Origin: Mixophyes australis | Lineage: Eukaryota; Chordata; Amphibia; Anura; Limnodynastidae | Assembly (NCBI GenBank): GCA_036250195.1 | Contig: JAVHZZ010000005.1 | Location: 69,657,505-69,721,504, forward strand | Reading direction: 5' to 3' | DNA: 64,000 nt | In this document: positions 1-11,798 of the stretch, in pieces | How positions within the stretch are numbered: position 1 is the stretch's first letter | Layout of the letters: every line of letters begins with the position of its first letter | Notes under the pieces: model-generated | Seen by the model: only the letters and a program-made list of their open reading frames with translations | The model's database searches: none | What the model was told of the DNA's origin: nothing | Position numbers and translations under genes: made by a program

Positions 1-727
1 GTGCATCAACTTGAATTCAAGCTATGGGAAATCCCCATGTTATAATCATGACTACTGACGCTAAGAGCCTTTGACCTACACAAGAAATAAAGAGGGTGAA
101 TGAGGGTTTTGTTGGGGTGTTTTTATTTCAATTAAAATAATTTTTACACTTGTGTGTGTTTTATTTACATATATCCTTGGCGCACTACAGGTCCCTGCCC
201 CGCGCTGACCAGCCTGGTGTTGGTTTGGCGTTATGCATGGGGACCCCACGCTGTGGGGTTTCCCGGCTATAGTGCCGCCATCCCTGGCTGACAAAGCCTA
301 TTCCTGGTATTTGTAAATTTGGGAGGACCCACGCTTTTTGTCCCCCCTAAGCTGGCAGTGCTAGGTCTGGTAAAGATTTATATGGTGGGGGAGCTACGCT
401 GCTTATATTTTTATTACTGTTTATTTAATTATCAGCCTTACAGAGCTGCCACCAGCAGTGCAGTGAATAAATTAAGTGATGTCACTGAGAGGGTGGGACA
501 TATAAAATATATTCTAATACAAGTGTGTTCTATGTAAATGGCCACCCTCTGTTGATTCCCAACATGAAATATGTGGCTAAGTGTGATTTAAGCCTTGCAT
601 GTGACAGAAAGGCTGGTGCATATATGGGGTAACACTTCAGAGAAAAGCTGGTGGGCATATGTTAGCTGCAGGGGGTGATGTAACAGAAAATCTATATTGA
701 TCAAACATTCCATATTAAGAAGCTCCT
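1..727. other. Unassigned DNA with a three-fold degenerate internal repeat
   Basis: No gene is recognised. Between about 236 and 402 a short phrase recurs three times at roughly 65-80 bp spacing: GGGGACCCCACGCTGT near 240, GGAGGACCCACGCTTT near 321 and GGGGGAGCTACGCTGC near 387. The surrounding 150-520 is therefore probably part of a dispersed repeat with internal duplication. The family is not identified. The open frames here have no recognisable domain and are treated as chance. Confidence 0.4.
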
Positions 728-811
728 ATGGGAAAGGGACTGATGTGAGCGAGTTCTCTGTACAGCTCTGCGGAATTAGTAGCGCTATATAAATACCTGA
801 TGATGATGATA
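728..811 (+). repeat. SINE/L2-type 3' tail fragment
   Basis: The segment reads from GGGACTGATGTGAG through TCTCTGTACAGCTCTGCGG to GCGCTATATAAAT and a (GAT)n end. It matches the 3' tail of the SINE at 4170-4538 almost base for base, but lacks the tRNA-like head. It is a 5'-truncated copy, as expected for target-primed reverse transcription. Confidence 0.75.
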
Positions 812-2352
812 AATGACAGTATTAACCATAAGACCAAGTAAAGATGGAATGTGATGGGAGATGGGGTAATAGGCTAATCAGACACTGGGGGTGATTATTT
901 AGAAATGTTTCTATTACTTTATTGTACTGTAGACACAATGTTGGGGATTGGGTATGTTGGCTTATCAGCTGCACCGGGCCTCTCGTGTTTTTACTTTGCA
1001 TGTTCAATCACTGTGGGTCACTTCAACCCTAAGGATTGCAATAAGACCTGAAACTTGAATTGGAATTGGAATTATATTGTACAGTGCATTATTCTGCAGG
1101 TAATTATTACACATTTTTGGAAGTCTCTCTGTAGTCCTATGAGGACTACCAAAAAAGTAATATTTTTATTGCTTTATTTGGCTATTAAAATCAACACTAA
1201 TCAAACTGTGAACATAATTGTAGTTGGACAAGGTTAACTTTATAAATGGCAACAACAACATATAGAGTGGCACAAGGGGTTTATGCTATAGCTTCCTTTG
1301 CTGTGGTACCACTCATCCTGTCAGCACTACTAGATCACCAGGTATTCTGGGGTAGGGTGGCAAGTTGTCTCACCTGCTGTGGGCTTTATGAAATGTGCTT
1401 TATCATTTTTTAATATCTGAAATTTTCAAAATATTTTGACTTGAACATTTAGCTAGCAATTGAAAGTTTTAAAGGACATGATTTCTCAAAACAAATTGTG
1501 AAAGGTTTGCTCATCTTTGAAATAATGATTAACTAGAACAACAAATCCACTAATGTATTCCTGTCAGAGACAATATAGTTTTTAATAAATAGTATTCAGA
1601 CACTTTATTTAACAAAAACTTGCACATTTTTTGCTGCAGAGCTTTAGTACCTTATTTGGTTCATATTTATTACAGAAAATACAAAAAATGAGTTGCTTGT
1701 GAACCTGGAGTATTGGTACCTGTACTGACAATTACATAGCACTGTATGAATAATGTAAGGTGCATTGGTGGGTCTGTAGCAAAATTTGGGTGTGGACCTG
1801 TTGATGTCACACCACCTTCTGGAAGCCCCCACTTTGCTCTAAGTGAAGCCTCTTTTGTATATCCTTGGACTTGCGCCTACCTAGCAGACCTTAGCAGGGG
1901 CCTCTGGAAGGTTGCCCAGCATTGTCAGAACCACTTTCCCTCTTGACCCCATAGCGCTACACCCATGCAGTGGTGGTGATTCCACCACTAGTAAGGTGAT
2001 CTAATCTCACTCTTCTAGTTACCTGCATAACGCATTTTATGCAATTATTTTACACTAAAGGTGAGGGCTATATATAAAAAAAGTGCTTGGATTTCAGCCT
2101 CATAACATTAGTACACACATTTGTAATAATAAATATATCTGATATCCAGAAGTGGAAATACCTACACATAGTTGCAAACATTTAAAATAACATTCATGGA
2201 CACGTTGGTGCTAAGCAGGAGCATCTCATCATGCTTTAGTTGTATCAGGTTGCTAAGTTGCATATCAGTAAAAGCAATGGAAAAGAATGAGACCACGCAC
2301 CACTAGCATATTATTTCTATGCTTTACTCTGTTTTAGATATAAAATCAGTAT
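812..2352. other. Unassigned DNA
   Basis: AT-rich sequence with only short unsupported open frames. A slightly GC-richer patch at about 1740-2040 contains an open frame on each strand but no recognisable motif. No repeat family or gene is identified. Confidence 0.4.
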
Positions 2353-2360
2353 ACAGGGAG

Positions 2361-2638
2361 CAGGCGCGGGCTGGGATACTTCAGCCCGGGGGGCACACAG
2401 GCGGCCGCATCTCATTACACGGGATGCGGCCGCGTCATTGATCCTGTGTCATGTGATGCGACCGCCTGTGCGCTGACGCAGCCGCATATGATGTCATCAG
2501 ATGCGGCCGCAGGTAAAAATCAGGAGAAATTGCATCGGGGGGGCGGCTGGCCGGCCTATCCCCCGGCACTAAAAGCGGAAAGTCTGAGCGGCCTGGGGGG
2601 GCGATGCCCCCCTGCCCCCCCGGCCCAGCCCGCCCCTG
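2361..2638. mobile_element. hAT-type MITE with perfect 8-bp target duplication
   Basis: The element starts CAGGCGCGGGCTGGG and ends CCCAGCCCGCCCCTG, a 15-bp terminal inverted repeat with one mismatch. It is flanked by identical 8-bp copies ACAGGGAG at 2353-2360 and 2639-2646. The CAG...CTG termini and 8-bp duplication are diagnostic of hAT transposons. At 278 bp with no transposase it is non-autonomous. The interior is very GC-rich (several GCGGCCGC-like words), in sharp contrast to the AT-rich surroundings. Open frames across it are incidental. Confidence 0.88.
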
Positions 2639-2702
2639 ACAGGGAGAGACGCTAGCAGTGTTAAAGGCAGGGGAATGTCCATCTCAGTATGAGACAGTTG
2701 TT

Positions 2703-2780
2703 TTACACATATACACAAAATACACACATACACACAAAATACACACATACACACAAAATACACACATACACACAAAATAT
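2703..2780. repeat. 20-bp minisatellite, about 4 units
   Basis: Four tandem copies of a 20-bp unit close to ATACACACAAAATACACAC give an ACACA/AAAATA-rich tract. The open frames in both directions across it are low complexity and not genes. Confidence 0.85.
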
Positions 2781-3036
2781 TTGCTGTAATGTTCCCCTAA
2801 ACAAAGGAGCTTCCATAACTTTTTTGCTTGTTACATACTTTACTGCAGCAAAATATGACCAATTACCATTAATGGCACAGTAAGAAATTCAAATCTTAGC
2901 CAATAACAATAATTATTTCTAATATTCCTACACTAAACAATAGTATGCCTGAGTCAAATGTGAAATTACATTTTAGACACCAGTAGACTTTAGTTTCCTT
3001 TGTCAGCATAAGTTGTGTGCAGTTCTAAACAAACAT

Positions 3037-3206
3037 GGGGCCTGAGTTATTAAAGCGTGCAAAACGAACCTAAATTGCGTTTTTTAAAATAATGCAGATA
3101 AATTGCCCCTGTGCACGTCCGTATGCATTAGGAGCTGATCTGAAGAAACATCTCTTATTGAATACAGGTCTAGGTACACCCTGCGCTAACAGACAATACA
3201 CTGCAG
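3037..3206 (-). repeat. Dispersed repeat, copy 1 (inverted relative to copy at 53541)
   Basis: Read on the - strand, this segment aligns with 53541-53716 on the + strand. Shared phrases include GTGTACCTAGACC/GCGTACCTAGAACC, GTATTCAA, TTTCTTCAGATCAGCT and TTTTGCACGCTTTAA/TTTTGTGCGCTTTAA. The internal GTATTCAA...TTGAATAC pair of copy 2 gives a small foldback. The family is not named. Two copies in one window show that it is an interspersed repeat. Confidence 0.65.
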
Positions 3207-3974
3207 GATACATCCAATAGATATATATGTGGAATATAAAGTCACAAAGTAGCGCACAGAAGAAAAACAAAACTATTCAATTAATGTCACCTGTTAATAT
3301 AGTCATTAATGACCAAACATTTAAAACAATCTAAGTCCACCCCCCATAAAATACATTTATTAAGATGTTATTAATGTCTACTGTACCTAAAATTAAATTT
3401 TACAGTTGATCCTGTTTGCAAACACATGTTCTAGATTGCATATGCGACCATCATCACTAGTAATCTGCACGTACACCAGACCTGTTGCTGGTGCAAGTGA
3501 TACAACAGGAAAACACGTATCTTTGAGATGCCCAAAGCTTGAATCGGACACTGTTGTGTGCGTTCGAGCTTATCATGCCCTTGCTGTACATTGACTACGT
3601 ACATGCACCCTGTCCCTTCCCCATTCCGCCCCAGAAATCATAGGCTGTAGTAAGTGTCCTTTGCGCTTGAAAATGAATTGGACATTGCTGCACCCTCTAG
3701 CGCATGGTTTTCTTCCGGGCCTGCACAGAGTGGCACGTATCAGCATTTACATTCCTTCATTCATGAAGTTCACAAAATACTTTGGTTTTTAACCAGTCGT
3801 GGGTATGTCCAGCACTTATCAAGGTGTGCACAGGGGCTTAGCAATAGCCATAGAAGCTCATGTGGAAACTATGGCGCCTGGAGGCATTAGAGGCCCAGTA
3901 AAATGCAGGCTCTAGGGCTAAGAACACACACATGTACTTTATGCATCCATGTCAAAGAGCCTAGGAAATTTAGA
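3207..3974. other. Unassigned DNA
   Basis: No gene or repeat family recognised. Open frames near 3406-3890 lack any domain signal. Confidence 0.4.
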
Positions 3975-4014
3975 ACATTGCCTGCTGTGGGTTTATGCCC
4001 ACAGCAGGCAATGT
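3975..4014. repeat. Perfect 17-bp-arm hairpin
   Basis: ACATTGCCTGCTGTGGG (3975-3991) and its exact reverse complement (3998-4014) flank the 6-nt loop TTTATG. No terminal duplication or surrounding element is apparent. Confidence 0.85.
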
Positions 4015-4169
4015 AACCTCTGAGATGCTGACTCAGGAGAATTGATTATCTCTATGAGTGCTGCCAGAATAAATGCTATATTTCCTAGACATGGGCAGAT
4101 GTGTGTCCATGTGCCTTGAGCTAACGCATTAGTGGTAAAGCAGGGGCCTTCCCAAATATTTGGGCCCAG

Positions 4170-4366
4170 TAGCACGGTGGCTAAGTGGTTAGTACTTCTG
4201 CCTCACAGCACTGGGGTCATGAGTTCAATTCCTAACCATGGCCTTGTCTGTGTGGAGTTTGTATGTTCTCCCCGTGTTTGCGTGGGTTTCCTCTGGGTGC
4301 TTCGGTTTCCTCCCACACTCCAAAAACATACTAGTAGGTTAATTGGCTGCTATCAAAAATTGACCT

Positions 4367-4423
<57 letters not shown>

Positions 4424-4538
4424 TAGGGAATTTAGACTGTAAGCTCCAATGGGGTAGGGACTGATGTGAATGAGTTCTCTGTACAGCGCTGCGGAATCAG
4501 TGGCGCTATATAAATAAATGGTGATGATGATGATGATC
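4170..4538 (+). mobile_element. tRNA-derived SINE with L2-type tail
   Basis: The 5' head carries a pol III A-box-like TGGCTAAGTGGT (4178-4189) and a B-box-like GAGTTCAATTCC (4221-4232), with normal tRNA-like spacing. The body contains the phrase GTGTTTGCGTGGGTTTCCTC found in related vertebrate SINE/LINE tails, then an internal (TC)n tract. The 3' end runs GGGACTGATGTGAATGAG, CTGTACAGCGCTGCGGAATC, GGCGCTATATAAATAAATG, (GAT)n, the same tail type as the LINE ends nearby. The SINE is therefore probably mobilised by an L2-like reverse transcriptase. The head has diverged from any functional tRNA. Confidence 0.85.
4369..4415. repeat. (TC)n microsatellite inside the SINE
   Basis: Uninterrupted TC dinucleotides of about 47 bp sit between the SINE body and its tail, probably expanded from a short TCTCTC run in the source sequence. 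Confidence 0.97.
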
Positions 4539-4544
4539 TAGACA

Positions 4545-7450
4545 TGCCCCTGGAGAACTGCAAGCTTGCTGGAACCTGTATTTCCACAACACAACTTAAT
4601 AGTAAATAAACACATGAACATCATAGAAAAAATCCATTATGAGAAATAAAGACTTTAGTCTACTATACTCTGAATCCATAGCGAGTTTTCCTCTATTCTA
4701 TAATAATCCAAAAGTAATCCACGAGTTAAAAAAAAAGAAAAACCCTGTTGGAGGACTGACTTATCTTCACTGCAGCTGCATATCAAAATATACTTAAAAC
4801 GTATCTTGATGTGGCTGCATACTCACCTAGCATTTTGAGTCGCCTTAAGATACATGCAACTCAAAATACATTTTAGGATGCAGTTTTGCAGGCAAAATTC
4901 TACATTTACATTCAGGCCGCAAAACTGCAGCCACTCGAAGTAAAGCCTCAAATGCCTACTTGTAGCTAATTTGTCCTCTTATATAGTTTAATATGCACAT
5001 ATATGGAGGCATATCACACTATATGTTATAATCTTGTGTTGTGCCCCTGACTCCTATGACCGAAAGTAACTAATCTCACAGTACTAAGTCTGGTCCTTGG
5101 AAGCAGCAATGGTTGCAGTCATTGCTCCTTTTTTTATTCCGCTTTGTGTCTGAGAGCCAGGACAATAGGCCAGTAGGCCGTATAATCTCAAGAAAAAAAG
5201 AGACTGGTAGAGTTTGCTATGTGAAACTCTATGTGTGAAATTTCAGAACTCTATAGTTATTTAAGGATCAATGAGGAAGAAGGTGGGGGTGGGGGGGGGG
5301 GGCAATTGTCCTTCTGCACGGGGGCATTCTGTTTCTTCTTGCAGGGCCCCAAGAGAAATATCAGGTCCCGGTACAGCAACTTTTTGGGGTCCCTTCCATA
5401 GCCTCCAATGAGGTTGGGGCCATACCAGGTTGGTGACACCTCCCAATACACAGGCAGGCCATTGCTGTCTTAACAGCATTATAGTCCCATGGGCAAAGCA
5501 GTGCACTGGGGTCCTACCTACACAACCATTCACTGGAATATAAATGATAATTATCAATAAAATTAAGCTTATATTTATTAGTACCTCCGACAAAATCAGT
5601 GTTCAAACATTAAAAACCATACTGTACAGAAGAGATTAATCCACGCAAACTTTTGGACAATATAATATTAACCTTGAAGTTGAAAAGTAAGAAATGCAAC
5701 AATAAAATGGCACTCAGTTGGTAAATCATACAGACGGAGATGGCATAGTTCAAAATTACTATAAATTCTTTATTATTAATCAAGTGATCAATACAAACAT
5801 TTGCGAAATTTCTGAGGTGATTAGTCCACCTAAATGTTTTAATAAAGAGGGTTTGAAGGTTCTAAACAAATCTCCTCGAATAATATACCGAAAAGTTGGC
5901 AAGCCTATTGGCCCCTATGCTCGTGGGGCCCTGGGCAACTGCCCATAGTGCCCATGTGTTGAGAAGGCTCTGCCAGGGTCCCCAGGCAGGCCCGGACCCC
6001 AGTTCTTTGTACCTGCTCCCCCCCCTCTCACAGCCCCTGCATTCTTGTTAAGTAAGCTCGAACACAAAGGCACGATATCTCATGGAAACCTGGATATAGT
6101 AGTTTGTTGTTGTTTTTTTAGACTGTAAGATACTTTCATAGGCTACAAGTGCTAAACCTTCAGTGTCAAGAGTTAATCAAGAACTGATTATAGGCAGAAA
6201 AACACTCAAAATAAAGCAGGGTTGATACTCCCTTGGTGGATTTGTGTTTCCTGATTGCTTTTACAGATGAGACACACTGGAAAAAATAGGATGCCATTAT
6301 ACTTGCAAAATCATTTGTTCCTCTTATTGTTGTACAACATTGGATATGACATTCTCAGGGACAAATGACAGCATCCAGTGATCTGCAAATGGGGCAATTT
6401 TATAGTTTAAAATGACTATAGCTTGCCCTTTTATGAAAGCTTTATTGTTCTGTTCTGACTTCAAGCACTTTCTATATTGGCAGCAAATTCTGGAGATGAG
6501 AGACAGTTTATGATTAACTTTGGAAAGTGTCACATAATGAACTCAGTATCTGAAGGGCAGCCCTTCAATACTGAACATGATGTAGATTAATATCATTTTT
6601 ACTTCTAAAAATGTTTTACTACTTAACTGATAGAATTGTTTTCGTGTTTATTAAGTGCTATTAAAACATAATTTGCCTTACCATTGTTTTATATAACCTC
6701 TTTAATTTCTAAAACATTCCTTATAATAATACTGTTTTGAACATAAAACATGTTTCAGATAGAAAATAAAAACATAAATATTCTCATTAAGTAAAATCAG
6801 AACGTTAGGACAATATGTTCGAATTCTATGGGTTACATAGTAGTTTAACAATATCAGTTGGAACAAACTCTAAATGTAGCCAAACATGAAACAAGGTAAA
6901 ACAAGTTTAAAAAAACCCCTAGTGAATAGTGTTTGTATTAGCGTGACCTTCATTGAATATGTACAATGATTTTCCTTGTTTGTCTTTGCTTCTGGCTGTT
7001 GTTTTGAGCTGATTGTAATAGACATATTTTACCATTTCTGTTTTAGCTGTTCAGAACATAATTTATGACTTAATAATATTAGGCATGAAAGAAAAATTAT
7101 GCTAAAAATAATCACATTTTAAGAACAGGCGAGTAGCAGTGTGTAGTGATCTATGGATGATGGGCTGAATAATTATATCTTGATGAAAATACAGAAAGAA
7201 CAACTACCCTCTGGTGTCTCTATTTTCTTGGCCACAGCTATTAGCTCTCACCAATCTGATGGCTACGCTACTTCAATGCGCAGCTTTGACGTCAGAGAGA
7301 ATAATCAGTAGTAGTCCATGCCTTTTTCATAACCTATGACTAAGGACCATATGGTCTAAATAAAGTCAGATTATTTAACTACAGTGATGCATCTACTTGT
7401 AAGGCATTCACCAGTAAATATTTACAGTATTATTATTATTTTTTTATCTT
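4545..7450. other. Unassigned AT-rich DNA with a poly-G run
   Basis: No gene recognised. A run of 12 G lies at 5291-5302. The GC-richer pieces at about 5300-5520 and 5890-6000 share TGGGCAA/GCCC phrases and read like remnants of a DNA-transposon repeat, but no paired ends were found. A 110-codon open frame on the - strand (5261-5593) has no recognisable motif. 6060-7450 is featureless AT-rich sequence. Confidence 0.4.
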
Positions 7451-7637
7451 ACATTTATTTCCTTGTTTGGAGGTTCCTGTGTACAGCTCGTGTCAACTTT
7501 GAACTATGTTATGTGCCACGCACCAGGCTCTCACATCCTGTTACTTACCCCTGTTCTACTTCTAAGCTGTCCCTTTGGTCCGCAGGCTCTGCTGGTCTCA
7601 GATCTCTCTGCAGGATGCTGTCCACTCTGTCTACGTG

Positions 7638-7886
7638 CCAGACATTCCTTCAAAATCAGTACATGGGAGCTGTCATTTTGGATTCAGTCACCTGCTTTCC
7701 CTCAGCCAGTCAGAGTACTACTTTAACTCAACTGACTACAGTTTCCAATTAGGGGATAGCAGTATTCACTCCAGGGTTCCCTCCAAAACCAGTTGTTGGG
7801 CGCTTCCATCTTGAATCCAGTCACCTGATCCCTCTCAGCCAGTTAGAGTGCTGCTTGAGCTCAGCTGACCGCAGCCTCCAATCAGG
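7638..7886. repeat. 133-bp tandem duplication (two diverged units)
   Basis: Unit 1 (7638-7753) and unit 2 (7771-7886) align along their length: CCAGACATTCC/CCAGGGTTCCC, TCAGTCACCTG/CCAGTCACCTG, CTCAGCCAGTCAGAGT/CTCAGCCAGTTAGAGT and TTTCCAATTAGG/CCTCCAATCAGG. The offset is 133 bp. Such duplications are common in LTR U3 regions and may belong to a retroelement remnant here. The overlapping open frames at 7384-7814 are not supported. Confidence 0.8.
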
Positions 7887-7895
7887 TGAGAAAAG

Positions 7896-8997
7896 TGTCA
7901 CAGCTATGGAGTCCGGGATGTGATGAAGCATAAGGTGTTTATTGCTTAGAAAATACAAATAAATAGTACGAACCAAATATAGTTGACACTGCACAGGGAT
8001 TTCTAATAAGGCTGAATTCTGGTTGCAAGGAATACCGCAGACACAGGTAGCAAGGTAAGTGGAGAGAGATCCAGAGAAGTAGTATTGACAGCAAAATGTG
8101 AAGGTCCGAGGGCACAGGAGCACATGAGCAACAGGAGTACAAAACCATAGGAAGGGCAACAAAACAACAATGACCAGCACAGGAGAGGGAGAGAGGCAGG
8201 AATAAATAGGGAACACCCAGGTGCAGAAGATAATTAGTGACACAGGTTAGCCCCTAGTAATAACAAAGGAAAAAGGCGCAATAGCAGCACCTCTGGTGAA
8301 CAGAGGTACTGCCAGATAAACATAATATAACAAGTCCAAAGTCCAGAAGGCAGGAGCTGTCAATGCAAAGCAGCATGCAGTGCAGAGGCTGCAGGCAGAT
8401 CCTGAAAAAAAGCACTTCCTGTTGCCAGTGCAACGTTGATTCTTCAGACGCCAACCTGGTTCCCAACAGTCTGCAGTCAGTTATTCCTGCTCAGACAGTG
8501 CAGTCTGCAATCAGTTCCAGTTTGGCTCAGCAATCCAGTTCCACTCCAGCTCAGCAATCCAGTTCCACTCCGATGCAGCAATTTGCACCAGCATTCTGGT
8601 TTCAGTCTGGTCCAGCATTCTGTTTCCAATCCAGTCCAGCATTCTGGTTCCCAGACGGTGCAGCAATCCAGTTCCAGTCTCGTCCAGCAACCTAGTTCCA
8701 ATCCAGTCCAGTATTCTGGTCCAGCATTTCAGTTCCAGACCGGTTCAGTATTATGGTTCAAGTTGGGTCTCCCTTGCTAAATCTGACCACTGTCTTGCTA
8801 TTCTTCACTACTTGAAAGTCTCCAGTGCCATTCATAGTCTCTAGTTTCCTGAACTCACAGCAACCACCATCTGTACCAGTGCTTTCTCTTCCATGCAAAG
8901 GAACCTTATCAAGCCACCCACCTTTTTGCACATAGTGACCAGTTGTGCTCCAGAAACACAACCCATCCCGAGTATAGACAGATCCTCAGGCATGACA
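7896..8997. mobile_element. Possible LTR-like block (low confidence)
   Basis: The segment begins TGTCACAGC and ends GGCATGACA, giving the TGTCA...TGACA ends typical of Ty3/gypsy LTRs. It carries an AATAAA on the - strand near its left end, as expected for a minus-oriented LTR. The flanks AAAAG and TTATG do not match, so no target duplication supports these boundaries. It contains the minisatellite at 8507-8760. It could equally be an unrelated repeat. Confidence 0.3.
8507..8760. repeat. Degenerate minisatellite, about 24-bp unit
   Basis: Roughly ten imperfect units of the type CCAGCATTCTGGTTTCAGTC, preceded by two cleaner units containing CAATCCAGTTCCACTCC. The period of about 24 bp keeps several frames open on both strands (8363-8780), which explains the Ser/Gln/Pro-rich open frames there. 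They are not genes. Confidence 0.85.
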
Positions 8998-9184
8998 TTA
9001 TGGAGGGATTATCTTACCATTAAGCAGGTGTATATTGGAGCCTTCAGTTACTGAAGTTATGTTATCACTGGCACTGTTTGGGGTTTAAACAGTGTTCTGT
9101 CTTTAAAACTATATTGCACTGATAAAGAAAGCAACAATTCCAAACCCCTAAGATTTTATGTCCTCCCACTCTCTCATTAACCCT

Positions 9185-10600
9185 CTTCAGTCTGGCTTCC
9201 ACTCTCAAACACACTTTTAACCTTGAAATCTTTACTCCTTTCATCTTTCTGACACTTTCCTCTACTAGTTTACCCCCTACCTCTCAGGTCACTCCTTCAG
9301 TGTCTCTGTTTCTGACTCTTGCTCCCCTACTCTTCCACTCTTTATTTGTGTTCTCAAAGGCTCTGTGTTTGGACCTCTACTCTTCTAAATCTACAATTCC
9401 TCTCTCGCTGAAATCATTTGCTCCATCTGCCTTTCCTACCCCCACTATGCAGATGATACAGAAATCTACCTCCCTGGCCTCTCATCCTCCTTCCTACCCT
9501 ATGTGTCCAATTACCTCTCCACCATCTCCACCTGGTTGACACAATACTTCCTCAAATTTAACCTGTCCAAATCAGAAATTATTATTTCCTCCTGCTAATG
9601 CCACTAACCTTCCCTATATTTCCCTACCTCTCCCTTCAATCTCTCCTTGTTCCCCAAGCCTGCTGTCTTAGTTACCCTCAACTCTACTGTCAGCTTCTCC
9701 CTTCACATTCAGTCCCTTTTGCTGTCTGGTCACCTTCTCCACTGCAATATTGTCAAAATATAGTTGACACTGCATTCTCCCATTCTCACTCAGGAAGTAA
9801 ATAAAACTCTGGTCCACTTGTTATTAATTTCCCACCTTGACTACTTTGGCCTTCACTTCACTGACCTTCCCATCATACACTTTTCCCCTCTTTTTCCTCT
9901 CCCCCTGTGTCTTAATCCACAGTTCAACTCTATAAATCCCTTCACCAGCTCTCCAGTCCCACCAGAATTCAGTTCAAGCTGCTCACCCACACTTACAAGC
10001 TCTTCACTAATGCTTGGCATTTTTACACTCAACTAATCTGCTCCACCTCTGAAATTCAACTCTCTTCCCCACTTATAACCTCCTTCCACATCCATCTCCA
10101 AAACTTCTCCTGTGCTGCACCCCAGAATTGGAACTCCTTGCATCACCCTACCAGGCTCTCACCCAACCTACAAACCTTCAAACGCTTCCTCAAAACCCAC
10201 CTCTTCAAGCTAGCCTACCCTACCCTCTCCTAGAAGTTCATAAACACTCATAAACATTCCCTCTACTTCCTCCATTCACTATATCAACTTGGGTCCTTCG
10301 TTTCCTACTATCTCTTATTACTCTCTCTAGAATGTGAGTTCTCGTGGGTAGGGTCTGTACATTATATCTCATGTTCATCTACCTTGTATTTACCTAATGT
10401 CATGTCTTATGCTATATTTTCTGCTGTTTGTCTACTCTCACTCATGGAATTTGTACCTTTATCTTTGCTAGCTGTAATTATTAGCCCTTGACTATCCATG
10501 AATGTGTTATAATGCTTTGCATGTATGTCATATATGTAAGATCATTATCAGGTGCTATGGAATTTGTGGACCACTACAAATAAACAATGGTGATGGTGCA
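9185..10600 (+). pseudogene. L2-clade LINE fragment: reverse transcriptase C-terminal half and 3' tail
   Basis: With several frame changes, the + strand encodes the second half of an L2-type LINE reverse transcriptase. The polymerase motif YADDTEIY is intact (TATGCAGATGAT at 9446-9457). It is preceded by a degraded GSV.GPLLF motif and followed by the L2 signatures STWLTQYFLKFNLSKSE and, near 10120-10210, the C-terminal NSLHHPTR...TFKRFLKTHLFKLAY. The 3' end at 10545-10597 (GGTGCTATGGAATTTGTGG, then ACTACAAATAAAC and GATGG) is a degraded L2 tail. The copy is 5'-truncated and riddled with stops and frameshifts. It is dead and opposite in strand to the other two L2 fragments in the window. Confidence 0.85.
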
Positions 10601-11798
10601 CCTGAAGGCCTCCTGAAATCATGTTTGTTACAACGTGCATAAAATATTGTAGTTGTTATGGCGAATATAAACTAATGCATCTTCATGTTAAAAGTCATCA
10701 GTAAACATTTCTCAATTACTGGTCTCATGATTCTTTTGGTTGGCAGGTAGAGATAGTGCCATTTAGATCAGCATTGTGCCTTACCTCACACATAATCAAC
10801 TTCTCTCAAATATAAAAGTTCAAAATTTGTGAAGGCGATGGGAAATTGCAGTGTTGAGCTGAGTGTCATCACGCCAAAAGCAGGATTGATTCAAAGATCT
10901 ACTGAAATGCCATTTAAGTGCAGCTGCTTGACCCAGAGAGTTCAACTGTCATTGTTATTGCCATCTGCATTCCTTCTTTGGTGATTTCCACACCTTCTCG
11001 ATGTTTGCAGCTGCCACCACTACTAATGTGAGCAAGGGTCCTGGCTCTGTGTCCAGCAGTGAACATGATTCCAAAGAAAAATACTGGGCACAACATTACT
11101 TTGAGTTGGCGGATAACTTCAAGTGTCTATGTATCACAAGAAGGAAAGCCTTCTCCAGGACCAGAAGAAGAAAGAGGTTCAGTTAAGATAAATGATGAAG
11201 GAGAGTCATGGTTACCAGCAATTGACTGTCTTAAGAATTCTACAATGACTGATTTATTTTCATGTCTCCACCTTCAACTCTCTTCATTTCAACTTTACCA
11301 AATGACCAGTCACAGCACAAAAATGCGTGTAACCAGTGGCATTGGTGGCTGATAATGCTTCTGCCTTACAATAGCCACAAACATTCCCCAACAGCAGCAA
11401 TAATTGCTTTTCTGCTGCCTTACGTAGATTTTAAGTTCATTTGAGCAGGGCCAATTTTATTTTGCTTCCTGTCCTTGCATGTCATTATTTTATATCATGA
11501 TTCCCTTATTGTACAGCTCCAGCTAATATGCAGGGATGCCGAGAGTGGCTGCTGGGGGGGGGGGGGGGGGGTGAAGGAATGTTCATAATGGGGACCTGGG
11601 AGCCCTGGCCTGTCTGTGTATTGGTAGAAGCTGGTAATCCAGTGTGGACATGCCCCCTTCAGTGGCTATGAAAGGGCCCCAAAAGTATATAAAATACTAG
11701 CTTAACAAACAAAAAAATACACTTCTAAAAACAACAGAGAGTAAAGTATGTATTTTTTTATTAAGTACTGTAATGCAATAAGTCTAGAACTTTTCTCT
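10601..11798. other. Unassigned DNA with an 18-G homopolymer
   Basis: No gene recognised. A run of 18 G lies at 11554-11571. Open frames at 10914-11444 have no recognisable motif. Confidence 0.4.

Noticed and set aside
4170..4240. tRNA gene from the A- and B-box-like motifs
   Set aside because: The flanking stems do not form a tRNA and the segment continues into a SINE body and tail.
5261..5593. 110-codon - strand frame as a gene
   Set aside because: No motif, contains a poly-Pro run caused by the adjacent poly-G tract, and shares phrases with repeat-like DNA.
8363..8780. Overlapping Ser/Gln/Pro- and Trp/Glu-rich open frames on both strands
   Set aside because: They follow from the period of the 24-bp minisatellite, which keeps several frames open at once.
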